DNA of 64,000 bases from NCBI RefSeq assembly GCF_000003855.2, contig NW_003101650.1, positions 426,697-490,696 on the forward strand. The letters run 5' to 3'. The notes below the pieces were generated by a model, which saw only the letters and a program-made list of their open reading frames with translations, was not told where the DNA came from and made no database searches. Positions 1 through 11,992 of this stretch are shown piece by piece (positions within the stretch are counted from its first letter, which is position 1; each line of letters opens with the position of its first letter). Source of the DNA: Blastomyces gilchristii SLH14081. Lineage: Eukaryota > Ascomycota > Eurotiomycetes > Onygenales > Ajellomycetaceae. Both the position numbers and the translations under genes were made by a program.

Positions 1-2290
1 TCAGAGTTCTTTATCTGATTTCTTTATAAAGAGAATAGAGGCTGTGATAGAAGAGTTACTAATATGTATGAATTCTTTATTCAACAGATCATTGAGTGTC
101 TTTTGAAGAAGAAGAAGTTCATCTCAGAATATATTATAAAGAGAGTCTTATAACAGTTCAGAGTCTTTATCATTCTTCTTTTTCAACTTAATACTATAAT
201 TCACTTCTGAGTCTTATAAGAGAAGTATATTTATAATGTTATCTTGTCAGAAGTAGACTGGCCGCCGGGACCATGAATTTCACATTTGGTCTCATTTGAT
301 CTGGTCTCATACATTTCTTGGCGTGAATCCCGCTGGGACTGGCTATCAAAAAAACATGTAAAGTGACTATATATCAGATCTTAAAATGGAACCATGACTT
401 GAAAAAAATGAGAAAGTGGTTCCATTTGATCTCATTTAGTCCCATTCTTGGCATAAAGTTACTATTTTTAGACATTTTAAGGTTTTTTTAGACTATTTTT
501 AATTTTTTAAAAAGTAACGCTTTTTAGTAACGCTCAAATGAGATTTAAAGTCATTTAAAGCAATAAAAATAATTTAAATTGAGAAGTGGAAATCATGGTC
601 TCATTTGGAAAATGTGACAAGAGTAGACAGTAAGTCTCACTGAGACAGTATGAGACTACTATCTAATGTTAAAACTGTGTAATGAGATCAGTCGAATTGG
701 TAATGAGACTATCAAAAAATCTGGTCCTGGTCCCAGACACGGTCACACGGTCAGTCTAGTCAGAAGACATCTAGATTTTTGAAATATTATTAAGAGAGTT
801 TAATATGAGAATCTGTTATTATAGTATGAGATAACTTCTCTAGAGCTTTTTTAATATCAGTCAGACTGATGAAATAGATTGTAATATAATTCTACTATCA
901 GTGATCTTTTCAGTGACTTCTTTTTCAGAGAATTTTATAGGTGTTGACAGAGATCTGTATCAGATTCATAGTCTTGTGAATGTCATCTTTATGAACTCTA
1001 TTATTGTTAGAGAATATTAAGCTTCTGTTTTAAGTATTTAATAAGATGCCTTGTTCAGATAGTCAGACAAGTTCTAATATAAGATTATAATTAAGATTAT
1101 CAACTTCATATATATAGTAATCTTTATGTTGATATTCTCTGACATCTATGTTTAGTTTTATCATGTAACAGATGCAAACATCTTTTAAATCATTAAATTC
1201 TGCAAGAAGTCAGAGTTTTGATAAGAAAATATACTGAAGATTATAATATCTTACAACTGAAGATTTAATCATTGCATAGTAACATAGACTGCTATCTATC
1301 ATGATCTTTATATTATATGTATTATTCATTACAGCAGATACAAGAATTACATTTATTGTTATTTTTTCTTTAAATTATTATCATCTGATCTCTTCAAGCT
1401 TCTGTTTATAAATTTGAACAGAAGCTAATCTTTTCTCTGTTTCATCAGAGTGTTCTTATAGTTATCTTTCAAATCTTTTTTCAATGCAATGTGGTTGATG
1501 CAGACAGATACTGATTCATTCTTTGAGTGAGAAGACACTGATCTTTCTCACAAGTGAGAAAATATATAGATTGATTAGTAGTTAGAAGTGATATGTTCTA
1601 ATCAGTTACAATTGATGTATATCTCTTATTAATGTTGATTAGTGACTTCTTCAGAAGTGATCTCAGAAACTCAGAAGTCTGTTCAGATGACAGAGACTCT
1701 TACTTATACATAGACATTCAAGTCTACTCAGTTCATGACATCTGCATCATTGTTGTTATTTCTCAGCATAAATGTATAAGTGACTGAGATGTAACATCTT
1801 CTATCACTGTTCTGTATACTCTTGAGCTTGATAAGATGATCATTCAATGTTCAGAGTTGTACACAGAAATCTTCATAAGTGTGATCTTTGTCTATGCTTA
1901 TAAGAGTCTGTAAGAGTTTGAAAGTTAATGTCTTCTTAAGTATACTGATCTTCATTTGATTCTCTCAAGATTGATTATCTGCTTCTAGAATCTTGGTGTT
2001 GAAGTCAGAGATAAATATTATAAGAGAAGTATTTCTGTCAGACACTCTGTAATTAATCTAATACTTTCTGTTGCATGGCAGTATTCTAGAACAGGATATC
2101 AAGATATTTGATAATATTATCAGGTGTTCATAACACTGATTCACATGCTTTTATTTATGAATGAAACTTCTGTTTCATGTAATCTTTCAATCATTCATTG
2201 ATATATCAATCTTGATTAATTAGTAAACTGATGACATCTTTATCTACACTTAGTTTCGCGAGCATTTCCAGCCTTTATGATGAGTAGAGA
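1..2290 (-). mobile_element. Ty3/gypsy remnant (RT N-terminus and upstream gag/protease region), split by a MITE
   Basis: Reading the minus strand of 1-253 gives a mutated reverse-transcriptase entry region: fragments resembling LLLLQKTLNDLLNKEF, then ASILFIKKSDKEL, which match the family pattern of a short segment before ...SPILFVKK.DG.LR. Several stops interrupt it. The element continues off the left edge of the window. A 505-bp MITE at 254-758 splits it. From 767 to about 2,290 the DNA is equally AT-rich and should hold the protease/gag part of the same minus-strand element, but I recognise no clean motif there and no LTR. The sequence differs from the Gy1 and Gy2 families further right, so this is probably a third gypsy family. 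It is non-functional. Confidence 0.6.
254..758 (+). mobile_element. hAT-like MITE, copy 1 (505 bp)
   Basis: The element starts TAGACTGGCCGCCGGGACC and ends GGTCACACGGTCAGTCTA, so the termini are short inverted repeats (TAGACTG / CAGTCTA). It is flanked by a perfect 8-bp target duplication GTCAGAAG (246-253 and 759-766). An 8-bp duplication with short TA-initial inverted ends is typical of the hAT superfamily. There is no coding capacity. Internally it carries the palindromic core GTCTCACTGAGAC near 631-643. This is the least mutated copy in the left cluster and is used here as the reference for the other copies. It is inserted in gypsy pol DNA. Confidence 0.88.
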
Positions 2291-2322
2291 GTGAGATCAG
2301 AAGCATTGAAATATATAGAAGT

Positions 2323-2379
2323 ATCTAAGTATTTTTTCAATACTTAGATTGTATTATTATTATTATTATTATTATTATT
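2323..2379. repeat. 11-bp perfect hairpin followed by a (TAT)n microsatellite
   Basis: ATCTAAGTATT at 2323-2333 and its exact reverse complement at 2339-2349 are separated by five bases. Two bases later a TAT-repeat runs from 2352 to 2379 (about nine units). On the minus strand this is an AAT-type tail sitting on the 3' side of the LINE remnant to its right, so it may be the LINE's simple-repeat tail. That reading is inference. Confidence 0.7.
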
Positions 2380-4125
2380 CTTCAATTATAGATGTATGCA
2401 GTCAGAGACTATGACATCTACCTGAGAACCTTTAGTTCTCAGGGTTTTTTCTATATCTATAGAGTCAACTATTATACATTTATCAATTTCAGATATGCAA
2501 AATCAGAAAATTTCAGCTCAGAATGCAAAAACTGTCTACAAATTACAGTATTTCAACACCTTCTGATACTTTGAAATCATTTGAAAATATCATGACAAAG
2601 AAAATAAGAACATAGTCTTAAAGATAGACATATTAAATAGATAGATAGAAAAGAACAGAAAGGAACAAGTACAGTAAAGAGAGACTATAACAAAATAAAA
2701 TTATTAAAAGATAGTGAATAGCTGTTTTAACAGACTATATCTAATTAATTTCCACCTCTTCATATTCAGATACTTCTGAATTCAGTCATTTTCTTATAGC
2801 TGCTTGAGTTTCTGATAGAAAGTCTATTGAGTGTTTAATTCCTGTCTCAGTTGAGAATAAGTATCTTATATTTAATTGATTTAAATCATACTTCTTCTTC
2901 AATCTGGCTCTGAGACTATTGTATAATGCACAATGTATTACAATATGCTCAGAATTTTCATTTACATTGCAGAATGAGCACTCTGTTGAATCAAATCTAT
3001 CATCAAATCTTTGTATGTAGGATTTGAAATGATCATGTCCTAGTTTCAGCTGAATTATAGATGAGAATATGTTCTTTTTACATTTAATTGAACAAGATTT
3101 TCACTTTGGTTTTGTCTAAATCTTGAATAATGTATGCTCTTCTTTTGTTTCTGTCAGCTTTCATTTCACTTGTTTAAATAAGATTGTTTTATCTTTCTCT
3201 TTATGAATGATCAGAATACTGTTTTTTGAATAGATCTGCTTAATTCTGAACTCTTTTTTACAGCTGAATCAGTCAATTCATTGCCATGAATATTCATATG
3301 AGCAGGAACTCAGTGCAGATGAATTATCAGTTTTGATGTTCTTCTCTTTTGAATTTTCAAAACAGAGTTTAAAATCAGTTCAAGATTCATTTGATCATTA
3401 TGAATCTGACTATTTCTAAGTCTTTTTAAAGCAGCTTGACTATCAAAGAATATTCATGCCTCTTTCAAACTATTTTCTCTTTTATGAGATTTTATTTCAA
3501 TGAGTTTGAAAGCTTTCACTATTATAAATAGTTCAGTATCAAAGACCTCAGATTCACAGCCTAAATTTCAGAAATCTGAGATAAAATTGATATTATCTTC
3601 AGTATAAGCAATGTCTATGCCTAATCTATTCAAATTCTCATTTTTTGAGCTATCTGAGTAAATCAGAATAGAGTTTTTTATATTAATTGTAGAGATCTTC
3701 TTCAAATGCTGTTCATATTCTCTCTTTTTAGATAGTTCACTTATTTGTAAGTCTATGAGAGATTTCAGCTTTTCTCTTCAGAGAGATATCTTCTCATGAT
3801 CAATATTCTCAACATTTAATAAAGAAAATTGATTTTTAATAAGTGAACATAGTCTATACAGTTGAGAGGGCATTTTCTTTAAAGCATTATTCTCATTTCA
3901 ATTAAGAAATCTATTTCAATCCAGTTCATTTCCTGAGTTAACTGATGGAAATGAAGAAGAGACTCTTTCTCTGATTATATCATTTGAGCTCATCTTCATG
4001 ACTCTCAGAGCATAGTTCATACAGGCTTTTTCAAATCGCATAGCAGAAGGTGGAATTGAAGCTTCAATTTCCGTTGCTTTAATAGAAGATGATTTGAATG
4101 CTTTCTATACTTATATTGTGTTTGT
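2380..4125 (-). mobile_element. Tad/I-like LINE remnant: end of RT, RNase H and C-terminal Cys-His region
   Basis: The minus strand translates, right to left, as: the end of the RT thumb (EIEASIPPSAMRFEK at about 4,020-4,070, then NYALRVMK); an RNase H domain with IYSDSS (about 3,640-3,665), FDTELF, FDSQAALKRLRNSQ (about 3,410-3,450) and VPAHMNIHGNELTDSA (about 3,255-3,305); then a tail containing GHDHFKSYIQRF and CSFCNVNENSEHIVIHC (about 2,930-3,045). This order (RT, RNase H, HX3C-type tail) is that of fungal Tad1/I-group non-LTR retrotransposons. Tryptophan codons are replaced by stops (for example TGA before VPAH). No homology is seen to the right of about 4,125, so this is a 5'-truncated or broken copy. 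A second fragment of the same family lies at 41,470-47,476 (plus strand). Confidence 0.85.
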
Positions 4126-4959
4126 ATTCAATTCTGTTAATATTGGAATTGCAGGGGTTTCTTATTGAGTTAATTGTTGAATTTCCTCATATTGACGTTG
4201 TTGATTCATATGCATATCAGCTATTTATTATTGTTGTAATTTCAAAATTACTTAAAGCCACTGTGATATTGTATCTATGCTCATGTTCAAGAGTTCTCTC
4301 ATGTTATCATTAGACATGATTATATCATTTATTAGATATGTAATATCTGTGAAATCTGAAGAAGTGTAATTATATGAATATCTCATATGTCTAGAGTGTC
4401 AGAACTCTCAGGTCTTTCACTAACATTCTCTTTGTAAGATCTTGTTACAGGGTCAGAGTGACTGATGAGCAAGCTTCTATCTAAGAACTTGATATTCACT
4501 TAACTGATTGATCATTTTTCTATTTCCTACATATTATTATGTGTTTAAATATCTTCTCAATGAGTAATCATTTCTAATAAGAAGATCATGAATGTTTTTC
4601 AAGTGTAAGAGACCTACACTGAATAGATTAGTATAATATGTATAGGTCTTATATAACAAAGTGAAAAATGTTAGAAAAGAAAAAGAAAGAGAAAGTATGA
4701 GAATTAGTAATTAAAATGAATATTTATACATGTACTCAGTGAAGCTTCGGGGTGGAAGAATAGAAATTCCATGGGTTTTCAGCTGAGAATTGATGACTGA
4801 GAATTGAAGCTTCAGCAGAGGATCGGCGACTGAGAATCGAGGCCTTGATAGAAATCTGTGAAGTGTAATGAAATAGTCTATATAATTGATCGGGCGCAGC
4901 CCGCCACAAATATACTCAGTATATTTAGAGACTATTTACAGCAGAAATCAATTCTGTAT
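4126..4959. other. Gene-free stretch with a small GC-richer island (about 4,738-4,910)
   Basis: 4,126-4,730 is AT-rich with no recognisable protein. The 71-residue frame on the plus strand at 4,098-4,313 has no family resemblance. Within 4,738-4,910 the base composition jumps, with segments such as GCTTCGGGGTGG and GATCGGGCGCAGCCCGCC plus loose repeats of CTGAGAATTGA / CTGAGAATCGA. It does not match the MITE, the LTRs or the LINE seen elsewhere in the window. It may be the end of another repeat that partly escaped mutation. Confidence 0.45.
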
Positions 4960-6340
4960 AAATAAAGAGTTAAAAAGACTTAAATAATTCATTATAAAGA
5001 GAGAGATGAATTTATATATCTATGAATAAGTTTCTATACATAGAACTTATTAAAAGATATCATAACTCTTCTCTAGCAGATCATTTTACAGATACTAGAA
5101 CTCATAAGTTGCTTATAAGAAAATTCTTCTAGCTGAAGATATAAGAGTTTATAAAAAGATAGTGAATTCTTATACTATTTATCAGAGTTTATAAGTAGTA
5201 TAGTTCAGATTATATGAAGAACTTACTTCTCTACTCATCTTATAGAAATCTTAAGAATAGCTAGAAATAAATACTCTTATAAGTCTCTCTGAAAGCAAGA
5301 ATATATATAATACTTATTTTAACAGTGTGTTGATAATAATAGATTACTTCACTAAGATAACACACTTTATACTCACTTATAAGAACTTAAAGTTAAAGAA
5401 TTTAACTTATATCTTTATCTGTAATATAATCTGATTGTATAAGTTATCTATAAATATTATCTTAGATAGAGAATTAATCTTTATAAGAAAGTTCTAATCT
5501 GATCTGATAACAATACTGAAGATCTTATAAGATATAAGTATAACTTTTCATTAATAGACAGATAATCAGATAGAATATCTGATAAGTATATTAAAACAGT
5601 ATCTATAATACTTTGTTAATTATAATCAGAATGACTGAGTGCATTAATTATCACTTATAAAGTATATATATAATAACTTAAAGTATATCAGTATAGATAA
5701 ACCTCTCTTTAAAATACTCACTGAGACTTATCTGTGAATAATCTTAATAAATCTATAAGAGTATACTATAGAGTATAATAACATCTGTGAACAGACTGAG
5801 AGAAGTCAGAATATTTAAGAGAAAGTCTATAAATTCTTAAAAAAGACTCAAGAGTATTAAAAGAGATACTATAACTCTAAGTATATTATAAAGAGTTTTA
5901 AGAAAGTGATAGAGTCTGACTGAGTCTGAAAAACATTATTATATAGAGATCTAGTAAGAAGCTAAATCTCTTATAAACAGAGACTTATAAAATTATAAAG
6001 AAAATTAACTTACAGTTTTATAGATTAAAACTACTATCTGAGTTATAGATATATAATCTTTTTCATATCTCTTTACTCTATAAATATAAGAAATTCTTAG
6101 AAGAGAACTCTATAATTTATCACTCTATTTATAAAGTACTAGAGAGTAAAAGAGAATATTTGATTAAAGAGATTATTAACTCAGAGAAGTGAGATTATAA
6201 GCTCTGATATAAAATTCAGTGATAAGAGTATTCTGATAAGATGAATAAGTTTACTTAAGAATTATTCAGACAAATAAGATATCTGTGAAAGCTGAGATAT
6301 AAGTCTTATACTATAAATTCTAATAAGTCAGAATAATGCA
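4960..6340 (+). mobile_element. Ty3/gypsy remnant: integrase core and chromodomain
   Basis: Plus-strand translation around 5,325-5,600 gives VLIIIDYFTKITHFILTYK, then NLTYIFICNII and LDRELIFIRKF, the recognisable order of a gypsy integrase catalytic core (D..TK..HF, then SDRG.IF.S.FW). Between about 6,150 and 6,330 a degraded chromodomain-like segment follows (pattern Y.I.W..YSDKMN.FTWE with W codons turned to stops). This places it among chromoviruses. No matching RT was found upstream and no LTR was identified, so only the 3' pol end remains. Confidence 0.65.
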
Positions 6341-6900
6341 GTCTTCACTAGAAATTTGATTATAATAAAGATATTAATACTGTTATTTATAAACTTTAGT
6401 TTATAAAGATGATAAGTTTCTACTGAGATTCACAGTCTGCAGTATATGTAAAGAAAAGAAGAAATCATATTATTATTAAAATTAAAAAATAAAGAAAAAT
6501 AAAAATCAGACTGTGAATATAATTTAATAACTAATAAAGAAAAAACAAAGAAAATTGATATTTATATTCTTATTATTCATGACACTTAATCTCTCCGTAA
6601 CTATTAATTTCTCTCTTTAAAAAAGCACAGAGTATCATACTTACAGTACAGACAATTATTATATTTGATATAAAGATTACTGAAAATACACAGACTTCAA
6701 GAAAGTCAGATATTAGAGTATATACAGTTATAGCAGAGTCTTGAAATCTAATTATCTGTATATATTATCAGATATCTTTTATAAAGCAGTGATTACTCTC
6801 TCAGTTGTACTGAAGTATTCAGTCTGAAAATTATTAAGATATGAAGAGAGAGCTCATCTACTCAGACTAACTTCTATTACAAATTTATAGCATTTATATT
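6341..6900. other. AT-rich gene-free stretch
   Basis: Low-GC, A- and T-run-rich DNA between the integrase/chromodomain remnant and the gag-like remnant. It could contain a degraded LTR, but no paired copy exists in the window to define one. I see no gene or RNA. Confidence 0.4.
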
Positions 6901-8290
6901 ATGTTAATTACTCAGATTTTACAGATACTCGGAGATTTATCTTCTATTAATATCAGAATTGCAGAAATATACTACTGTATGAAAATTATTAGTGGAGAAT
7001 ATAGATATATTTGCATATATCTGATTGAAAATTGTGTAAATAGAGAAAGAGTGATTATAGATCTGCAGAGCTGCAGAGAGCACTGACAGCACTGAGAGCT
7101 TTACAGAAACTATTAACTAGAATCTGTAAGAAATTACTTACAGAGAGACTTACAGTAAAGAGTGAGACTGTACTACTAAGAGTCAGAGACTGATCTGAAA
7201 AGAATACAGAGTTAGTTACTAATCTGAAGATTGAGTACAGTGACAGAGCTGAGAGAGACAGAGATACTATCATAGATAATAATATCTCTACTTCATTAGT
7301 TAGTAAAAAGTAATCAGAGAAGTTGTAGAGATACTTATAAGAAGCTCAGCAGTAATCAGATATTATTCATAAAGATATTAAAATTGAAAATTTTTTTATT
7401 CTTGAGAAGTTCTTAAATTAATATATAAATATTGTTAGAAACACTCTCTCTCTATCATCTAAGTGAAAACACTTTACAAATGAATAAGAATACTCATAGT
7501 TTACAGAAATAAAAGCTGTTATAGAAAAAGAAAAAAGAAGATAAGATTTCACAGACAGATCTGAGATATTTATACTACTTTAGAGAGATTTATTTATACT
7601 ATAAGTAATCTCACAGAATAGTCAGATTACTTTAATAAATAAAGAGTGATTGTAAATCACAGGACTGAATCTTTTTAATAATTATAAAGAGTAATTACAG
7701 ACTATGAACATCTTGATTCTACAATTTTACAGAGTTAGTAAAAGAATGAGGAATTTCTTATAACTTTACAGTGTTAAAGAATGATAATTCATCAGAATGA
7801 GTAAAAGATTAACTTATAGAAACTTCTCTTTAATAAAGATAATCTTATAAAAAGTGATTCATCTATGAGATAAATCTGTGTAATAATTATATAAGAATCT
7901 CACAAAAATAATTAAGAGTTAACTGACACTCTTCTATATAAAAGATGTGAGATGAATTTGTATAATAGTCAGAGAAAAATCTGCAGGTTATAAAGAATCT
8001 CACAGAATAAGAAACTGAGTGACACACTCTTTTCTCTTTCTAATAATAACAGATTTTTTCTCACTGAGATTTTTTATAGATATGAAGACATTTTAGTGAG
8101 TATCACTACAGTGCTGAGTCTGATTCTATGAAATTACTTAGTGAAAGACTTTATGAACAAAGTTTTAGAGAGGAATGAGTGTATAAGAAATCTTACTTCT
8201 TACAGACTCTTTATCTCTATTTCTATCTCTTATATAATTAATAAAGTTAGCAGCTCTTAGCTACACATAACTATATAGACTGAAGTTCAT
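6901..8290 (+). pseudogene. Gag-like retrotransposon remnant with coiled-coil start
   Basis: One plus-strand frame from about 7,060 to 7,312 reads as a charged helix (ALTALRALQKLLTRICKKLL, later SDRAERDRDTIIDN) interrupted by one stop. The same strand continues to about 8,000 with many stops in positions where tryptophan would fit. A coiled-coil start followed by a Trp-containing region resembles a gypsy gag. No zinc knuckle was found before the MITE cluster at 8,380. The assignment rests on general character only. Confidence 0.4.
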
Positions 8291-8379
8291 AACTACTCTT
8301 CATAACTGAGCTTGAATACTATTATAGATTTAATCTCTACATTTATCTTTCCACTGTAAATGCTTCTAGTAGCTATCAG

Positions 8380-9396
8380 TAGACTGACTACTAAGATTAT
8401 AAATTTCATATTTAATTTCATTTGATCTGATCTCATACATTTCTTGATATGAATTCTACTGAGACTAATTATCAAAAAAACATACAAAGTGACTATTTAC
8501 CGGATCTCAAAATAAGACTATAACTTAGAAAAAGTAGGAAAGTGATCTTATTTAATCTCATTTAATCTCATTCTTAGTATAAAGTTACTATTTTTAAACA
8601 TTTTGAGGTTTTTTTAGACTATTTTTAATTTTTTAAAGAGTAATGATTTTTGATAACACTCAAATGAGATTTAAAGTCATTTAAAGCAATAAAATGAATT
8701 TAATTGAGAAGTGAAAATCATAATCTTATTTGAAAAATACGATAAGAGTTAGACTGAATGTCAGAATCATAAATTTCATATTTAATCTCATTTAATCTGA
8801 TCTTATACATTTCTTGATGTGAATTCTGCTAAGACTAGTCATTAAAAAAACATGCAAAGTAACTATATATCAGATCTCAAAATAAAACCATAACTGGAAA
8901 AAAATAAGAAAGTGATTTCATTTGATCTCATTTAGTTTCATTCTTGATATAAAGTTACTATTTTTAGACATTTTAAGGTTTTTTTAGACTATTTTTCATT
9001 TTTTAAAAAGTCACACTTTTTGATAATACTTAAATAAGATTTAAAGTCATTTAAAGTAATAAAAATAATTTAAATTGAGAAGTGAAAATCATGATCTCAT
9101 TTGAAAAATGTAATAAGAGTAGATAGTAAGTCTCACTGAGACAGTATAAGACTACTATCTAATGTGAAAACTGTGTAATGAAATCAGTTGAATTGATAAT
9201 GAAACTATCAAAAATTCTGATTCTGATCTCAGACATGATCACACAGTCAGTTTAATAAAAGTAGACAGTAAGTCTCACTGAGACAGTATGAGACTACTAT
9301 CTAATCTTAAAACTGTGTAATGAAATTAATTAAATTGATAATAAGATTATTAAATATTCTGGTTCTGATTTCAGAGACGGTTACACAATTAGTCTA
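8380..9396 (+). mobile_element. hAT-like MITE, copy A, interrupted by copy B
   Basis: Copy A starts TAGACTGACTACTAAGA at 8,380 and ends ...AGTCTA at 9,396. It is flanked by a perfect 8-bp duplication GCTATCAG (8,372-8,379 and 9,397-9,404). Its own sequence is 8,380-8,749 plus 9,263-9,396; the middle is copy B with its duplicated target. Compared with copy 1 the differences are mostly C-to-T and G-to-A. Confidence 0.85.
8750..9254 (+). mobile_element. hAT-like MITE, copy B, nested in copy A (505 bp)
   Basis: The ends are TAGACTGAATG... and ...CAGTTTA (last G-to-A/C-to-T changes relative to CAGTCTA). The 8-bp flanks are ATAAGAGT (8,742-8,749) and ATAAAAGT (9,255-9,262), identical except for one G-to-A change. 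Removing B and one flank restores the continuous copy A sequence. The length equals that of copy 1. Confidence 0.85.
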
Positions 9397-9421
9397 GCTA
9401 TCAGTATATATTATATCAAGT

Positions 9422-10413
9422 TAGACTGACTGCTGAGATTATGAATTTCATATTTAATCTTATTTAATCCGATCTTATACATTTCTTAGTATAAGTCTCA
9501 CTGAGACTAATCATTAAAAAATCATGCAAAGTGACTATTCATCAGATCTCAAAATGAAATCATGACTTAGAAAAAATAAGAAAGTGATTTCATTTAATTT
9601 CATTTAGTCTCATTCTTAGCATAAAGTTACTATTTTTAAACATTTTAAGGTTTTTTTTAGACTATTTTTAATTTTTTAAAAAGTAACACTTTTTGGTAAT
9701 ACTCAAATAAGATTTAAAGTCATTTAAAGCAATAAAAAGAATTTAAATTGAGAAGTGAAAATCATAGTCTTATTTGAAAAATGTGATAAGAGTAGACAGT
9801 AAGTCTCACTGAGATTAGACTAACTGTGTAATTATATCTGAGACTAGAATCAAAATATTTGATAGTCTTATTATTAATTTAACTGATCTCATTTAACAGT
9901 TTTAAGATTAGATAGTAGTCTTATACTGTTTCAGTGAGACTTACTATCTACTTTTATTACTTTTTCTAAATAAGATTATAATTTTCATCTCTTAATTTAA
10001 ATTCTTTTTATTACTTTAAATAACTTTAAATCTTATTTAAGTATTATCAAAAGGTGTTACTTTTTAAAAAATTAAAAATAGTTTAAAAAAAACCTTAAAA
10101 TGTCTAAAAATAGTAACTTTATGTCAAGAATGAGACTAAATAAGATTAAATAAAATTACTTTCTTATTTTTTCTAAGTTATAATCTCATTTTGAGATCTG
10201 ATTAATAGTTACTTTGCATGTTTTTTTAATGACTAGTCTGAGTGAGATTCACATCAAGAAATGTATAAGATCAGATTAAATAACATTAAATATAAAATTT
10301 ATAATTTCAGTGACTAGTCTAACTAAGATAGTATGAAATTACTATGTAATCTTAAAACTGTGTAATAGAATTAATGAAATTAATAATAACATTATGAAAT
10401 ATTCTGATTTTAA
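9422..10413 (+). mobile_element. hAT-like MITE, copy C, interrupted by copy D and truncated at its 3' end
   Basis: Starts TAGACTGACTGCTGAG at 9,422 and runs to 9,815, then resumes at 10,330 after copy D and its target duplication. It ends at about 10,413 inside the ATTCTGATTTT segment, missing the last roughly 30 bp. Copy E begins immediately after. No intact duplication is visible for copy C, so its right end was probably lost by later rearrangement. Confidence 0.75.
9816..10321 (-). mobile_element. hAT-like MITE, copy D, nested in copy C, inverted (506 bp)
   Basis: In reverse orientation relative to copy 1: begins TAGACTAACTGTG and ends GACTAGTCTA. The 8-bp flanks ACTGAGAT (9,808-9,815) and ACTAAGAT (10,322-10,329) differ only by G-to-A, and they fall in the internal palindromic core of copy C. 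Confidence 0.85.
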
Positions 10414-10921
10414 TAAACTGGTCACTGAGACTATGAATTTCATATTTAATTTCATTTGATCTGATCTTATACATTTCTTAGCATAAATCTCACTAAGATT
10501 AATTATTAAAAAGGTATGCAAAGTAACTATTCATCAGATCTCAAATTAAGATTATAACTTAGAATAAATAAGAAAGTAATCTTATTTAATCTTATTTAAT
10601 CTCTTATTCTTAACATAAAGTTACTATTTTTGAACATTTTAAGGTTTTTTTTAGACTATTTTTAATTTTTTAAAAAGTAACACTTTTTGATAACACTCAA
10701 ATAAGATTTAGAGTTATTGAAAGCAATAAAAAGAATTTAAATTAAGAAGTGAAAATCATAATCTTATTTGAAAAATGTAATAAGAGTAGACAGTAAGTCT
10801 TACTGAAACAGTATAAGACTACTATCTAATTGTAAAATCATGTAATAAGATCAATTAAATTGATAATAAGATTATCAAATATTCTGATTCTGATCTCAGA
10901 CATAGTTACATAGTCAGTCTA
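10414..10921 (+). mobile_element. hAT-like MITE, copy E
   Basis: Starts TAAACTGGTCACTGAG at 10,414 (G-to-A in TAGACTG) and ends ...CAGTCTA at 10,921. Full length and plus orientation. The 8-bp flanks (GATTTTAA and TATTCAGC) do not match, so the insertion context has been rearranged. Confidence 0.75.
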
Positions 10922-10968
10922 TATTCAGCTACAAACACCTGAATAATCACCTGTGAGCACTTATTCTT

Positions 10969-11102
10969 ACAGTCACTTTGTATGTTTTTTTAATAATTAG
11001 TCTCAGCAGAACTCACACTAAGAAATGTATGAAATCAGATTAAATTAAATCAAATGTGAAATTTATAATCTCACTAACTAGTCTAGTTACAAAGTCAGTC
11101 TA
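10969..11102 (-). mobile_element. hAT-like MITE fragment, copy F, plus a terminal scrap of another copy
   Basis: 10,969-11,085 matches the first ~115 bp of the element in reverse orientation, ending CTAGTCTA. It is followed directly by GTTACAAAGTCAGTCTA (11,086-11,102), which resembles the opposite terminus of the same family. The arrangement suggests one more nested insertion whose other half is gone. Confidence 0.65.
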
Positions 11103-11992
11103 ACTCAGATAATAAAATGAATAAAAATATACATTTATTTCTCTTAAATTTTTCATATATTATTGTAATCTTGCTTAATATCTGATTTTGAAAATATCTG
11201 AGAACTTGCTTCTCACTTAGTTTGAACTTATTCAAATTAAAATTAACTTCTTTAATTCTCTGTTCTTTTATAAATGAATAATTCTCTTTCTTATCATGTA
11301 AAAATTTGTGAGATAATAATAAATCATAATATAAATTTTATTCATTGATTACGTAGTCTTCACAATGAAAATAAAGATAATAAAGTGAGAGAAGAATATG
11401 AATATTGACAACAAAACAAAGTCAAATTCAGCTGAAAACATAAAAGAGAAATAGAGCCGGGAATATCAGATGTGAGAAACTACAGGTGACTGCATCTTCC
11501 ACTTCTCAAATCAGCTGAAAAGAAATTGCTCCATCATATAAACCTATCAGAAATGAAGAGATATTTATCATGTTTCATCTTAGCAGGTGGCAGTGGGGAG
11601 AGGGCGAGGAAAGTGAGGCGGGCCGCGGGTGAGAGTGAGGAGGGTCAGGACAGGTGAGGAACGTGTGAGGCTAAATGGCAGCAAGACGCTCGCACGAACA
11701 CGGAGGGGGAAAATCTACATCTTCCAAAAATTACCCAGGTAACCACTGTACTAGCATATATTGTTACAAAGTCCTATCAATTTCTGATGTTACAGAATAA
11801 CTGCTAAACACAAGGTGGATGGCGGATGATGCAACAGGGTAGGGAATACCAAAATAGAGCGGCACAGCGCAAAGCGGATCACTCATACAATTTGAAGAAA
11901 ACAGAGATGGGGCAGATAAAATGGGAATTATCAAAGGCAAGTTAGGAGTATGAAAGGATTAAAATTCTGTGAATTAGTGTAGTTATATATTA
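11103..11992. other. Transition from AT-rich DNA to the gene island; 3' flank of the PDI gene
   Basis: AT-rich repeat-like DNA persists to about 11,450. Base composition then rises, with a G-rich stretch at 11,587-11,710 (GTGGCAGTGGGGAGAGGGCG and following). No coding region is supported. The part nearest 11,993 should include the 3' UTR of the minus-strand PDI gene. Confidence 0.5.

Noticed and set aside
246..766. The 254-758 repeat as a solo LTR
   Set aside because: Its ends are inverted (TAGACTG/CAGTCTA) rather than TG...CA, and the target duplication is 8 bp, not 5 bp.
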